A DNA stretch of 64,000 bases from Pseudorasbora parva (taxonomy: Eukaryota; Chordata; Actinopteri; Cypriniformes; Gobionidae), in NCBI RefSeq assembly GCF_024679245.1, contig NC_090177.1:22944450-23008449 (forward strand), read 5' to 3'. Below the pieces are notes generated by a model, which saw only the letters and a list, made by a program, of their open reading frames with translations, was not told the DNA's origin and searched no databases. Positions 1 to 10,685 of the stretch are shown one piece after another. Both the position numbers and the translations under genes were made by a program. How positions within the stretch are numbered: the stretch's first letter is position 1; the number at the start of each line of letters is the position of its first letter.

Positions 1-881
1 TGAAACATATCAAAATATGGCGTTTCCCCACTTTAAATCTTTGTAATCACAAACTGCTTGTGTCGCTGTATCTTAATCATGATGAACTGCACTTCCTTAC
101 AAAAAACGATTCGAATAGACAATATAATATTTATTACCTGAACAATATATTAACTGTAATTCTAAAATAAAACAATAATAGTCTAGAGCAGCTCACAAAA
201 ACTGAAAACTTCCATTTTAGCCTTTAAAGTAGTAAAGTAGAATCAGTGATAAATTCATTGCACTGTTGATTAAGATAAACTGAGTTGAAACACTGAACAG
301 TCAAATCAAATAGAAATGACAAATGATCGTGCCAAACTGAACGGATGGAAATAAACATATTATTACGACACAATGAAGAAAAAACCCCTTTAAATGGGCA
401 GGTATATCAGTACAGAGTAACTGTATAATAATATAATATCGTCATGTTCAGCGTTTTAGACCTCAGAAAAGTCGGTTAAAATCTTAGTAAACTCAAGTTG
501 CTTAATCCATAACTGCTTGATAATGTGCCACGGTGTCATCATAATCCTGATCTACTTCACTTCATTACAAAAACAACTTTATGTAGACATGCACTTCAGT
601 TAAAGTTTTCAAATAGAAGTGAAAAGCTATTCCTTCGATACCTGTACAATCCATGTGCGTAAAAACGACATTTCTCCTTTTTTTCCCAACAGTGCGAATC
701 CAAAGCCGTTCGACTCAAAGTACAGTGAGCTTTCCTCAATGCAATAAAGTAGTTAGTGTTAAGTAACCCACATTTTTATCCCCCGAAAAGCTGTTCTTTT
801 AATTCAAACACACGACGGAGGCTAAATGAACCCTTGTTTCAAAAAGTAATATCCACTGGGCTGCACGCGCCGTTGACTTAC
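1..881 (-). other. samd11: samd11 intron following the first coding exon (partial)
   Basis: This AT-rich stretch lies directly downstream, in minus-strand sense, of a GTAAGT splice donor whose GT is at 881-880. It should be the beginning of the intron after the SAND-domain exon. No further coding exon is visible before the window edge: the next SAMD11 exon (start of the segment known in mammals as LKTLMSKG) is not present, so it lies left of the window. No repeat family was recognised here. Confidence 0.8.
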
Positions 882-1338
882 CTTTGTGCCTAATACTCCG
901 TTTCCAGTCTTTGGCTGTCTCTCTTCCACTCACGAACTGGAACTCGTTTGGGGTGAGCCACTCAGCCCGGTATTTGATGGAGGGCCCTTTGCTGCCCTGG
1001 CACAGTTTGTTAATGTACAGTAGTGCTTTGTTTTCCCCGCATTCCACTTCGATACAAGGCTCCCCGTTGTCGAAAAACGGCTGAAAGTCCGGGATAGACG
1101 AGAAGCTCTCCAGCATGAAGTCGTCCGGGTGGTGGTGAAGGTGCTGCTGATGCAGCGCGGTGTCGCGAAAGCCCAAGTACGCGCGCTGATGATGGGCGAA
1201 AATGTGATCGTACGGCGGCGGATGAGGGGTCACCACGGGGATAGCGGTGGCATTTAAAGGGGCCAGGTATTCGGGCTGGTTGAAGGCGGCTAATGCCATG
1301 TCTTCTCCATCCAGTCTCTCCTTTTTGATGGCAGGCAT
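882..1338 (-). CDS. samd11: SAMD11 (sterile alpha motif domain-containing 11), first coding exon, N-terminus and SAND domain; partial gene
   Basis: The exon encodes 152 residues plus one base of codon 153. It starts at a Met whose first residues (MPAIKKER) match my memory of the extended human SAMD11 N-terminus (MPAVKKE). Residues 49-70 are His-rich. From about residue 92 a SAND domain begins: NGEPCIEVECGENKALLY, then LCQGSKGPS, WLTPNEFQFVSGRETAKDW and the KDWK DNA-contact motif at 143-146. The domain is cut after RHK by the donor CACAAAG/GTAAGT; the 27 residues that continue in frame are intron read-through. IKKE (residues 4-7) fits a sumoylation consensus. In mammals SAMD11 (mr-s) is a photoreceptor-enriched nuclear repressor with a C-terminal SAM domain that self-associates, and Crx activates it. 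The SAM domain and the remaining exons are left of the window. Other SAND proteins (DEAF1, GMEB, SP100) fit much less well. Confidence 0.93.
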
Positions 1339-2130
1339 GTTACCCGAAGCGGAGCGCCGGTAACGTGTGATTAGCAGTTCATGCGTCCAACTTGTGTCCC
1401 TCTTCGCGGAGTTCCAGGCGCACCGGTGTGTTTACGCACGACTCCCGCGTCGCTGGCTGACAGCAGAGCGCTTAAGTTCAGCCATTCACCACTTCACTCT
1501 TCTCCTCAGTGCACTGCTCGCATGACGGGTCTCCCCGCGCTCCTGCCCACCACATCTAATCGGACTAATGCCTGACATCTCCGCCAGATATTAACGCTGA
1601 GCGTGCTCAATGCTTAATGATTGTTTATCCCGCGTTTCCTTCAAAATAATCACTATGGCAACTTCGCTATGTTTATTTCCTGCATCAACTCCAGTGCTAA
1701 GTTTATTTTTGTCCAGAAACTAATGAGGACACCATTCAACTCGGATGTTTTAACGCACACTAAACCGTGTATATGTAGTGTAGATCACGTAAAAGTTCAG
1801 TAGTACATGCACAGTGGGTAGTGAGCCAGACTGGCTCGGAGCATTTTCATATCCGACGAGGATAGAAATAATTAGGCTATGCTATCTATGTGCGCCTTTT
1901 CGATCGCAAATGATGCCTGGCGCTAATGGGACTTTGGGTTTTGTTGTTTTTTTCTCTCTCCCTCGTTCTTTCTTTTAACCCCTAATACGTCGCTGAAGTC
2001 ACGCTTTAGTTCACAGACCCAGACCAAACAAGATTTGCACTCTCCGCCGCTTCTCAAACTTGGCCCATTTAAACAGCGGAGGCAGCGCGAGCGTGAGCGC
2101 GCGGAAGGGGGTCCGCGACGGCCGAGGTTG
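1339..2130 (-). promoter_or_regulatory. samd11: samd11 5' UTR and CpG-rich promoter region
   Basis: Sequence immediately upstream of the samd11 start codon is much richer in G+C and CpG than the surrounding DNA, notably at 1340-1540 and at 2060-2125 (a GC-dense patch next to a pyrimidine tract at 1950-1975). There is no obvious TATA box at a fixed distance, which suits a CpG-type promoter. TAATC/TAATG homeodomain-like cores occur at about 1369-1374 (minus strand CTAATCAC) and 1556-1568. Because mammalian SAMD11/mr-s is a Crx target, these could be OTX/CRX sites, but they are only short matches. The transcription start cannot be placed from sequence alone. Confidence 0.55.
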
Positions 2131-2818
2131 CGTCACAATTTCCAGTCACAGCATAAAGTTCAAAGTAATCATTTGATTTATGTTTTATTTTCCATTGGCA
2201 CCCAGTTATGTGGTTACCTTTAATCAGTCACGGTGAATTTATGTTAAATAAAAAAAAAAAAAAACGATTTGTTGGCTTGTATGTAACTGTAGGCTACAAG
2301 ATACCATACCCAGAAAAAGAATGTTATGCAACAGAAAAAAAGATCACTGTAAGCCATCTATGTTTCTTATTTTTGTCGTCAGTTACATACAGTGGAGTGT
2401 TTTACAGTATGCATGCTATTTACTGGTTACTGCATTGTATCAGTCCCGTGTGTTAACTTGTTTTTCTCAGGGTGACATTTTGTTTTTATTGGTGACAGTT
2501 GCTGGAAATGCCAATTATGAGTCTTTAATCTGATATAATCTTGAACTTTAAGTCATCAAGCCATGCTGCAAAATCATGGAGGCAGTGGTTGCTGAACTCT
2601 ACAGAAAAATGGATTGACAAAGTTACAAAACTAACAGGGTGGCGGTAAGATGTACCACTGGGAAGCTGAATCCACTTTTCTCTCAAACAAAATAGAATTG
2701 AAAACTAATCTTACAGTTATTGGCTATTTACATAAAACACTGCCATTTATTTACACATTTACAACACTACTTTCAATTGTTTTTCTTTAATGGTTTTATC
2801 AGCATTTGGCCTAATTGT
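2131..2818. other. Gene-free AT-rich sequence
   Basis: No coding exon or recognisable repeat; contains a poly-A run near 2247-2262. Nothing further supported. Confidence 0.5.
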
Positions 2819-4311
2819 TAGTGAGGTAAATAAGTATTTGAGCCTGCTATTTTGCAAGTTCCCCCACTTAGAAATCATGGAGGGGTCTGAAATTGTCATC
2901 GTAGGTGCATGTCCACTCTGAGAGACATAATAAAAAAAATCCAGAAATAACAATGTATGATTTTTTAACTAATTATTTGTATGATAAAGCTGCAACTAAG
3001 TATTTGAACACCTGAGAAAATTAATGTTAATATTTGGTACAGTAGCCTTTGTTTGCAATTACAGAGGTCAAACGTTTTCTGTAATTTTTCACCAGGTTTG
3101 CACACACTGCAGGAGGGCTTTTGACCCACTCTGCCACACAGATCTTCCCTAGATCAGTCAGGTTTCTGGACTGTTGCTGAGAAACATGGATTTAGGCCCG
3201 GAGACTGGCTAGGCCACACTAGAACCTCTTACAGAGCCACTCCTTGGTTATTCTGGCTGTGTGCTTCAGGTCATTGTCATGTTGGAAGACCCAGCCTTGA
3301 CCCATCTTCAATGCTCTAACTGAGGGAAGGAGGTTATTCCCCAAAATCTAACAATACACTGCCTCAGTCATCCTCTCCTTAATACAGTGCAGTCACCCTG
3401 TCCCATGTGCAGAAAAACACCCCAAAGCATGATGCTACCACCCCCATGCTTTACAGTAGGGATGGTGTTCTTGGGATGGTACTCATCATTCTTCTTCCTC
3501 CAAACACGTTTAGTGCAATTATGACCCAAAAGTTATATTTTCGTCTTATCTGACCCCATGACTTTCTCCCATCTCCCTCTGGATCATCTAAATGGTCATT
3601 GGCAAACTTAAGACGGGCCTGGACATGTGCTGGTTTAAGCAGGGGAACCTTCCGTGCCATGCATGATTTCAAACCACGGTGTTTTAGTGCATTACCAACA
3701 GTAACCTTGGAAACGGTGGTCCTAGCTCTTTTCAGGTCATTGACCTGCTCCTTCTGTGTAGTTCTGGGCTGATTTCTCACCTTTCTTAGGATCATTGAGA
3801 CCCCACGAGGTGAGATCTTGCATGAAGCCCCAGTCCGAGGGAGATTGACAGTCATGTTTCGCTTCTTCCATTTTCTAATGATCGCTCCAACAGTGGACCT
3901 TTTTTCACCAAGCTCATTGGCAATTTCCCAGTAGCCCTTTACAGCCTTGTGGAAGTGTACAATTTTGTCTCTCTCTAGTGTCTTTGGAAAGCTCTTTGGT
4001 CTTGGCCATGGTAGTTGGATTCTTACTGATTGTATGGGGTGGACAGGTGTCTTTACGCAGCTAACGACCTCAAACAGGTGCATCTAATTTAGGATAATAA
4101 ATGGAGTGGAGACTAATAAAGGCAGACTAACAGGTCTTTGAGGGTCAGAATTCTAGCCTATAGACAGGTGTTCAAATACTTATTTGCAGCTGTATCATAC
4201 AAATAAGTAAAAAATCATATATTGTGATTTCTGGATTTTTTTTTTAGATTATGTCTCTCACAGTGGACATGCACCTACAATGGTGTTCAAATACTTATTT
4301 TCCTCACTGTA
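2819..4311 (-). mobile_element. Tc1-like DNA transposon, near full length, inactive
   Basis: Left end reads TA-GTGAGGTAAATAAGTATTT. The right end, reverse-complemented, reads CAGTGAGGAAAATAAGTATT, again beside TA (4310-4311), giving inverted ends at a TA target as expected for Tc1/mariner. Further inward matches occur at 2900-3010 and 4145-4270 (GTGGACATGCACCTAC-type and ATAAGTATTTGAACACC-type motifs facing each other), so the terminal repeats are long, roughly 200 bp with inner direct-repeat-like copies. A decayed transposase gene lies between them on the minus strand. Confidence 0.9.
3060..4009 (-). pseudogene. Tc1-family transposase pseudogene
   Basis: The ancestral start is probably the ATG whose complement is 4009-4007, reading [15 protein letters not shown]-dinucleotide expansion just after it shifts the frame, and the homology continues in the frame of the 210-codon ORF at 3451-4083. 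That ORF shows the paired-type helix-turn-helix DNA-binding half ([17 protein letters not shown], then [15 protein letters not shown]) and the linker before the DDE core ([20 protein letters not shown]). A further frameshift near 3470-3560 scrambles the first part of the DDE domain, and the rest (towards 3060) survives only as fragments. Intact relatives are about 340 residues, so no functional product is expected. Confidence 0.85.
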
Positions 4312-5130
4312 GATGTAAGAAAATCCACAGTCAAAAAGCTGCCACTGAATGTTTTAGCAGCAATAACCTGTTGAAATCATTTTTAATCTCTCAAAAAGGG
4401 TTCTCTTGGTGTTGCCGAATGTAAAACATGTTTAAAATGAAATAACTATATATTTTAAACTTCCCAAATATTTTAAGGTAAATACCATTAATATTGTTGT
4501 TGTTGAAAAATATACCCAGTCTTAAAAACAAATAAAGCTTAGTGGAATAATATAAGATTGATTACTAATCACATTGACTATAATCTATAAGACTTTCTGT
4601 GCACCATTTCAATCTAGAAATCAAAATTGCCCCCACAAAGACATATCACAAGAAAACTGGAAACAACCTAAAGGCCAAAGGTTCTCATAAACCTCAGGAG
4701 ATCCCTGAAACCCCAAGTGTGAGGATCCCCCACGGGGATACCCTGCCCCCTCACTCCCACTCTCTTCTACATTATAACCACTGGTGACTCATGAGGTACT
4801 CAAAGTGCACTATTTATGAAGGAGGGGTTCCCCTAAATTTACAGATGACAACGTAGCGATCAGCCCACATTTTAGGTTCAGGACGGCTTCCCCTGAACTT
4901 TCAGCCCCCACATTATCAACAGTTCAGCAGAACAAGTCCTGTGGCATCTTCCTCTTGCTCATCAAAATGAAAGTGCCACCCACTCACACAGTGCATGAAA
5001 TGGTTTTCACAACACGCATCAAGCAAGTTCTCTGTTTTTATTATATAAAGTTGATATTAAATCTTTCACATGCCCATAACTACATAGCCAAAATATAAGT
5101 TACATAAATAAAATGTACCATCTGAAAAAA
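4312..5130. other. Gene-free sequence, no recognised element
   Basis: AT-rich single-copy-looking DNA with a short C-rich patch at 4690-4770. No supported exon, RNA or repeat. Confidence 0.45.
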
Positions 5131-5398
5131 AAGGGTCAGTTCACCCAAAAATGAAATGTCATTAATGACTCACCCTAATGTTGTTCCACACCCGTAAGAC
5201 CTCTGTTTATCTTCGGAACACAGTTTCAGATATTTTATATTTTAGTCCCAGATAATTTGCAGTCAATGCACACTTTACTGTCCATGTCCAGAGAGCTAAT
5301 AAAAATAACATCAAAGTAGTCCATATGTGACATCAGTTGTTTAATTAGAATCTTTTGAAGCATCGAAAATACATTTTGGTCCAAAAATAGCAAAAACT

Positions 5399-5573
5399 TA
5401 GCCTGACAAGCCAGACCCACATCAAGATGTTTGGTCTGGAAACTCACCATTGACAGGGCTCAATCCGAGGGGCGGGATAAACAGTTGTCTTTCAAACTCC
5501 CTCTGCACACTACAACCAACCAGAGCAATGAAGGTGAAACAGAGCTTGTTGATAGATTAAACACTCTAGGCTA
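5399..5573 (+). mobile_element. hAT-like non-autonomous element (TAGCCTGACA family), copy 1
   Basis: Begins TAGCCTGACAAGCCAGACCC and ends CTCTAGGCTA. It is flanked by GCAAAAACT at 5390-5398 and 5574-5582, a target-site duplication of 8-9 bp typical of hAT. Other copies are at 7631-7788 (minus), 39221-39740 and 46487-46737 (minus). This is an internally deleted short form compared with the 520-bp copy at 39221. Confidence 0.8.
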
Positions 5574-5641
5574 GCAAAAACTATGAATTTATTTAGCATT
5601 GTCTTCTCTTCCGTGTTCCTTAAATAAATATTCAAATTGTT

Positions 5642-5773
5642 ATTAATCAGTGAATTGATCAATGATTTGGATCGCGAATGTCACGTGATTTCAGCAGTTT
5701 GACAAGCAATCCAAACTGCTGAAATCACGTGACATTGGCGATCCGAACCATTGATCGATTCACTGATTAATAA
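5642..5773. repeat. Long imperfect palindrome (about 60-bp arms, 10-bp loop)
   Basis: Arms run about 5642-5701 and 5712-5773. The centre is GTCACGTGATTTCAGCAGTT mirrored by AACTGCTGAAATCACGTGAC, and the outer arms carry ATTAATCAGTGAAT / ATTCACTGATTAAT with a few mismatches. It forms the inner part of the foldback element and includes two CACGTG E-boxes. Confidence 0.9.
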
Positions 5774-5790
5774 CCGTTCTGAAGCATTTC

Positions 5791-6140
5791 AGTCTGTAAG
5801 CTCCAAGTAATATTTAGGAGGCCTTATTATTGCTTTCAGGCTATTTTTTAATACATCCTCAAATAATTTCTCATTTTATAAATGACAACAGTAGGCCCAT
5901 CTTAAATGCAGGTCTGACCTAAACATTATTTGAAACTAAAGCATATGTATTATATGTTTAGTACATGAACAGAAAAACAAAAAATAAAGCACGCACTTTT
6001 GAATATCTCAAATATTTAAAATTATTGACTAATTTAAAGCTATTCCACTTCCAGTAAAATGCTGCTTTTGAAGTTTTCTGTTGATCTGCCAATTAAACTG
6101 ATTCCTTAGTGTAATACATGTCAATAACTTTGTTTTCTCC
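5791..6140. other. AT-rich sequence, no feature
   Basis: No coding or repeat signal recognised. Confidence 0.4.
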
Positions 6141-6400
6141 ATATTCTCTTATAGTGTAGGTCGATGCCAGTCCTGTCGGATGTAGAGAACCCCCTTGCAG
6201 TCGACCCCGCCTCCGCGCCGTTGTTGGCAGCGGCCCCGGAGCCACAGCACTGCCGGCGGGGGAGAGAGGTAATAAATAACCCGGGGAGAGGAGCGGAGAC
6301 CGCCGGGCGGTGCACAGTCTGACCTGACAAATACTCACTGGAAAACCATCAGAGAGCGAGAGCCCACCCCTAAAGCTTGGAGCCAGCCTTTCAGACATGA
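6141..6400. promoter_or_regulatory. Isolated CpG/GC-rich island, possible regulatory element or distal promoter
   Basis: A 250-bp block, dense in CpG and G+C (CCGCCTCCGCGCCGTTGTTG, GGAGACCGCCGGGCGG), sits abruptly in AT-rich DNA. No repeat family was recognised. A 101-codon minus-strand ORF crosses it (6093-6398) but resembles nothing I know, and its composition follows the GC block. It may be a CpG-island-type regulatory element or an unrecognised non-coding exon. Confidence 0.3.
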
Positions 6401-7000
6401 GCAGAGAAATATATAGTCCTGCCCATATTGGAAGAAAAAAAAAAACAGCGTCTCTCTACATCATCACCATTAAAACAGTGAAAAATGCTATGAGAGTAAT
6501 TAAAGGTTTAGCAGGTAATGCAATTCTAATTTAAAAACTTTTACAAATAAGAAAATAGCAGTGCTTTTGAGAAATATAATTAAAAGATGTTTACATGAAA
6601 TAAAGACAAAATTATTTTTTTATTCGTTTTCTACATAGAGCAGGTCGCCCACTCATGGACTCTGCCATGTTTGCATCACATGAATAGCTGTTTCATGCAA
6701 TTGGCTGAGCTCCTAATAATAAATAAATACATGCGATAAGAAAATGGGAAATGTGTGTGTGTGAAGCTACAGCAGTTAAATACATTTCATGCATCCAGGC
6801 CAACAGGTGTCAGTATAAAGTCTTAAAAAAACCTGGATACTATTAAGACAATTAAGAGAGGTAAATATCAAACGTAAGTTATAATGATTATTTAATTACT
6901 AATTTTATAAGTTAAACATTTTACATTAAATTATTATTATTAGTAATATGACAGTGAAAACAGTATGTATTCTGTCAACTAGTACTGTATAAAGCCTAAT
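6401..7000. other. AT-rich gene-free sequence
   Basis: Nothing supported; a short TG run near 6752. Confidence 0.4.
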
Positions 7001-7400
7001 GTTATTCCTTCATCTGCATTTTCTACGGGTTCTCATAAAAGAAGAATTCTACTGGATTTTAAAAGGACTCTCCACAGCGAGTTTCGGGATCTCAGTTGCC
7101 AGCTCATGCAGCGCCAGTAAAGTGATGATGTGTAATGTAAAACCCTGCGCGCCTCCTCAGGTTTGTGCTGTCGTGTCGGCGCCCTCCTCTGTTCTCTGGA
7201 GATCTAGAGGCCATGGAGGCAGTCTGTGATCCCAACTGGCAGCCCAAGCTACCACATGGGATTTATTTCCGAGTTGGACGGGTGGGCGGCCAGGGAGGAT
7301 ACTGATTTTAGCCCAGTGTCTGAAGCTGTCAACACCATTAGAAGCAACAAAAGCTCTTCCATTTCCTTCTCTAAACACTTGACCATTCCTAAAGTAATAT
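7001..7400. other. Moderately GC-rich unique stretch, function unknown
   Basis: CpG-containing sequence (CTGTCGTGTCGGCGCCCTCC around 7168-7190; GTTGGACGGGTGGGCGGCC around 7272). It is open in short frames on both strands with no recognisable domain. Candidate non-coding conserved sequence only. Confidence 0.2.
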
Positions 7401-7438
7401 GCATCCATATCCTACAGTTTATGAAAGAACTTTATATA

Positions 7439-7622
7439 TATGCTCACCAATGCAGCATTTATTTGATTAAAAATACAGTGTAAAATTATTATTTTAAAAT
7501 TGTACAAATTAGTTACATTAAAAAACCTTCAGGAATCCTTCCAATATGCAGATTTGGTGCTCAAGAAACATTTAGAATCATTATCAATGTTGTGCTGCTT
7601 AATATATTTTGGAAGTTGTGAC
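7439..7622 (-). repeat. Dispersed 'ACACTACCGTTCAAAAG / GACCCCAAACTTT' repeat fragment
   Basis: Shares CAGCATTTATTTGATTAAAAATACAGT-type and ATTATCAATGTTGTGCTGCTTAATAT-type segments with copies at 20215-20440, 28622-29065 and 44119-44720. It is a fragment; its element class was not identified. Confidence 0.6.
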
Positions 7623-7630
7623 TAAATAAC

Positions 7631-7788
7631 TAGCTCCACTTCACGTTGCTCTGGTTGGTTGTAGCACTAACCAATTGAGGGCAGAGGGAGTTTGAAAGAC
7701 AACCGTTTATCCCACCCCTTGGATTGAGCCCTGTCAATGGTGAGTTCCCAGATCCAACATCTTGATGTGGGTCTGGCTTGTCAGGCTA
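7631..7788 (-). mobile_element. hAT-like non-autonomous element (TAGCCTGACA family), copy 2
   Basis: Reverse orientation of copy 1: contains CTCTGGTTGGTTGTAG, GTTTGAAAGACAACCGTTTA and CTTGATGTGGGTCTGGCTTG, and ends CAGGCTA. It has the same internally deleted architecture as copy 1, and it sits against the next TTAA-type element. Confidence 0.75.
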
Positions 7789-8584
7789 AGAATATCCTGC
7801 AAGTTTCAGAGCTGAAAACGTCTTTGTTAGTCAAAGAAAAGCTTTTTTTGACACCAGGCCCAGCAAACGATCGATATTAGAATATGCCACACCTTGACGT
7901 CATCGTGTGGTGAACCACCGCCTCAACAGAATAAGAACAACGCCTGATTCTGTAGCCCCGCTCACCAACTCATGCCTAACATGACATAGGCCTACATAGA
8001 GCCAAACCGGATCCAACTTCCAAGCAATAAACATGCTGCATAAGCTTAATTTAGATTCCAACATTATGAATGCATGGATGAACATTATTTTTAATGAAGA
8101 TCCAGCTCACGTGGGGAAGAAATTGCATGTTTCATTTCCAACATCCCGGGGCTATGTGTTTATATCCACCGACCGGGCAGGCCATGTAATACAAAAATAA
8201 CATTCCAATCAATCGTGGGGGGATAAGAGATAAATTATTGTTTGTTTGATAAAGACGTTTTGCGAGCCCTGTGAGATGAATTATTCTGGTTACCATTTCT
8301 CCACACGCATATTCCCCTCTTGTACTTTGCAGGGGAGCCAAATCTCATTAAATAAGCAAATCGTACCCAGTCCTAGCTGTGGGCGTTTACTTATAAGTCT
8401 TCAATGCGGCACACCCATAAACACCAGCGTTCCAGGAGAGAGCCTCAAAACCATGCTAAAAAATAGCCTATTACTTATTCATTATGATGTTTTTGAATGT
8501 AAAAGCCATGCAAACATAAGTTGACAAACATCACCTCAGACAACAGTATAATTTTTTTTTAAAGCCAGTTCATGACACCTTTAA
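7789..8584 (-). mobile_element. TTAA-flanked element of the THAP-bearing 'AAAGGTGTCATGAACTG' family, copy 1 (5' truncated)
   Basis: On the minus strand it begins at TTAA (8581-8584) with AAAGGTGTCATGAACTGGCT. It continues with the same internal motifs as 20473-21566 and 61138-62395 (TGGGCGTTTACTTAT-like, ACGTTTTGCGAGCCCTG-like, AAAGCTTTTTTTGACACCAG). The opposite terminus is lost at the junction with the hAT-like copy at 7788. Confidence 0.7.
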
Positions 8585-9220
8585 TGTCTAATTCTGCCAT
8601 CACTGTAGACCTAGACATTGACATCACAGTTAGCACATGGTCTACTTGTGACTTATTTAAACTGTAAATACTCACAGATGTCATCATGACTTTGATTCCA
8701 AAGTTAGTAGGTCAGTGATAGCTAAACATTTGCCTGCATAGCTTAAATACATCCTTTATACATGATCTTAAATACATGATAAACATGCTTTAAATAGAAA
8801 GAAAATAAAAGAGTTTGCATTATTGACACAATTGTCATACTATGCTTGTGCCAGGCTGTGAAAGGAACATAAATTATTCCTTATCTCATCTGCAATCCAT
8901 TTTACAAAAGGTCCAACAATATGTGGAGGGCATCAAAGAAAGCTAACAGTTAGCCCTCCACAAAATTGCATTCACAGGCCATTTATTTAGGCCACACCAA
9001 CAGCTGAAGTGTGCAGGATTATTTTGAGATAACCAGTAGAATAAGACTTAAGAAACTTGATCATGGGCTGAAAAATATTTAGATATTTATGGATAAAAAA
9101 AGAAAAAAAAGATTGCATGCATTTTTTAAAACATACACATAAGAGTGGCTTCATATAACATACAAAAGCATTGCATTTTGGATTAGGAATAATATTTACT
9201 ATTATAATTTATAATGATAT
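8585..9220. other. Gene-free AT-rich sequence
   Basis: No exon or element recognised. Confidence 0.4.
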
Positions 9221-9780
9221 TTAAAGGGTTATTTCACCCAAACATGAAACTGATGTCATTAATGGTCTTACAGGTTCCACACCTATAAGACCTCCGTTCA
9301 TCTTCAGAACACAGTTTAAGATATTTTACATTTAGTCCAATAGCGTATCTAAGTGTATACACACTATACTGTCCATGTCCAGAAAACACTACTGTTCATG
9401 TCCAGAAATCAGCGTATTGATTCATGATTCGGATCAATCCAAATCATGAATCAATATGCCGATTCATGACCGTTCTTTATTTGAGGTTTGAAAACAAACA
9501 GGGAAGAGAAGACAATGCTGATTAAGTCATAGTTTTGTTATTTTTGGACCAAAATGTATTTTCAATGCTTAAAGAGATTCTAGTTAAGCAACTGATGTCA
9601 CATATGGACTACTTGATGGTGTTTTTATTCCCTTTCTGGACATGGGTAAAGTGTGTACGCTCTCAGAATAAATATAAAATATCTTAAACTGTGTTCTGAA
9701 GATGAAGGTCTTATGGGTGTGGAACAACATTAGGGTCATTATTGACATACATTTAATTTTTGGTTGAACTAACCCTTTAA
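9221..9780. mobile_element. Complete 560-bp inverted-terminal-repeat MITE (TTAAAGGGTTA...)
   Basis: Left terminus TTAAAGGGTTATTTCACCCA and right terminus TTGGTTGAACTAACCCTTTAA are inverted copies, with TTAA at 9221-9224 and 9777-9780. The two halves mirror each other further in (CATCTTCAGAACACAGTTTA near 9300 versus CTGTGTTCTGAAGATGAAGG near 9691), and a central palindrome is built on ATGATTCGGATCAATCCAAA (9420-9465). No coding capacity. Confidence 0.85.
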
Positions 9781-9859
9781 GATTTACATACTTCAGAACA
9801 TTTCTTTAAAAAATCTTTCTTGAATGAAGAACTAAAAGTCTATGTATTGTTCAAATAGG

Positions 9860-10140
9860 ACTATTTTTGTGATGGTTGGCCGATCTGTATGCTGTAACAG
9901 CAAGAGTTAAACCTGCAAAGAGTAGTTCCTGATCTCTCAGGCCGTATTGATTTTTCCCTCCATGATCTGAAACCAGCAATCAGCATTGTGGTTTGAAATA
10001 GCCCTGAAACAAGAGCCAAGACGTCAATGAGTCGCCGACACGTTTCAATTAGCGCGCCGCCCAGGCCGATTTGTCCCCCGGGGCACATTGGCTCCACAGG
10101 CTGGTCACGCCAGCAGAGATGTTCCATAGAGTTACGTGAT
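9860..10140. other. GC-rich unique island, candidate conserved non-coding element
   Basis: Contains CACGTTTCAATTAGCGCGCC (10038-10058, with a TAATTG/CAATTA homeodomain-type core) and CCCCCGGGGCACATTGGC. It is unique-looking and not repeat-derived. An 88-codon ORF on the minus strand has no recognisable domain. Regulatory function is a guess from composition. Confidence 0.2.
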
Positions 10141-10684
10141 ATTGGAAAATATCAGAAAGGGCACTGCAGGTAAATCTATGCATTAACTCACAATGTGTGC
10201 AAAATGTTTTGGTCTTGCCACACAGATGAGTGAGGTAATTCGGTTTCAGTCAACTCAATCACTTCTCCCTCTATAATTAAATTGCTGAAAAGGCTAATGG
10301 AGGAATAGCAGACTCCACAATACAGACTCATAAGGTCTGCAATCTCGACATAAGGTCTATCACACAGTGACTTCATAACTGCTTATCTATCATATTAATG
10401 CAATGCTTTATGTGTTAGAGCATCTGCGCAATCTAAAGGATTCACAGTGTAACTGTACTATATCGTTCATTTGACAATATTGGATATCAGTATTGAATTG
10501 CCTTATTAATCAGCATTTAATTGTGCATGCTCATTTCCTTTATTTTTACATTAAGTTTGACATCTAATGCATAATTATAATTAAAATAATAATTTAATAA
10601 TGTAACATTCTTCCACTGGAGGCAAGTTGAAGTGAACCCAAATGCAGTTTATTTACAATGTGAACAGATACCAAACAATGACTC
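10141..10684. other. Gene-free AT-rich sequence
   Basis: No feature recognised. Confidence 0.4.
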
Positions 10685-10685
10685 T

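Larger units (their letters stand above)
5131..5790. mobile_element. Foldback / inverted-repeat MITE of the 'GTTCACCCAAAAATGAAAT' type, truncated and interrupted
   Basis: The left end (AAGGGTCAGTTCACCCAAAA) matches terminal motifs of elements at 9221, 10686 and 53545. The interior (TTTGGTCCAAAAATA, AGAGAAGACAATGCT-like) matches the interior of 9221-9780 in the opposite sense. It is split by a 175-bp hAT-like insertion at 5399-5573 and ends in a near-perfect 60-bp-arm hairpin. The right terminal repeat is not visible. Confidence 0.65.

Noticed and set aside
839..881. C-terminal 27 residues of the samd11 ORF (GKSTARAAQ... ) as coding
   Set aside because: They follow a canonical GTAAGT donor. 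The agreement of the first residues (GKS) with the real next-exon sequence is coincidental, since GGT AAG TCA is the donor itself.
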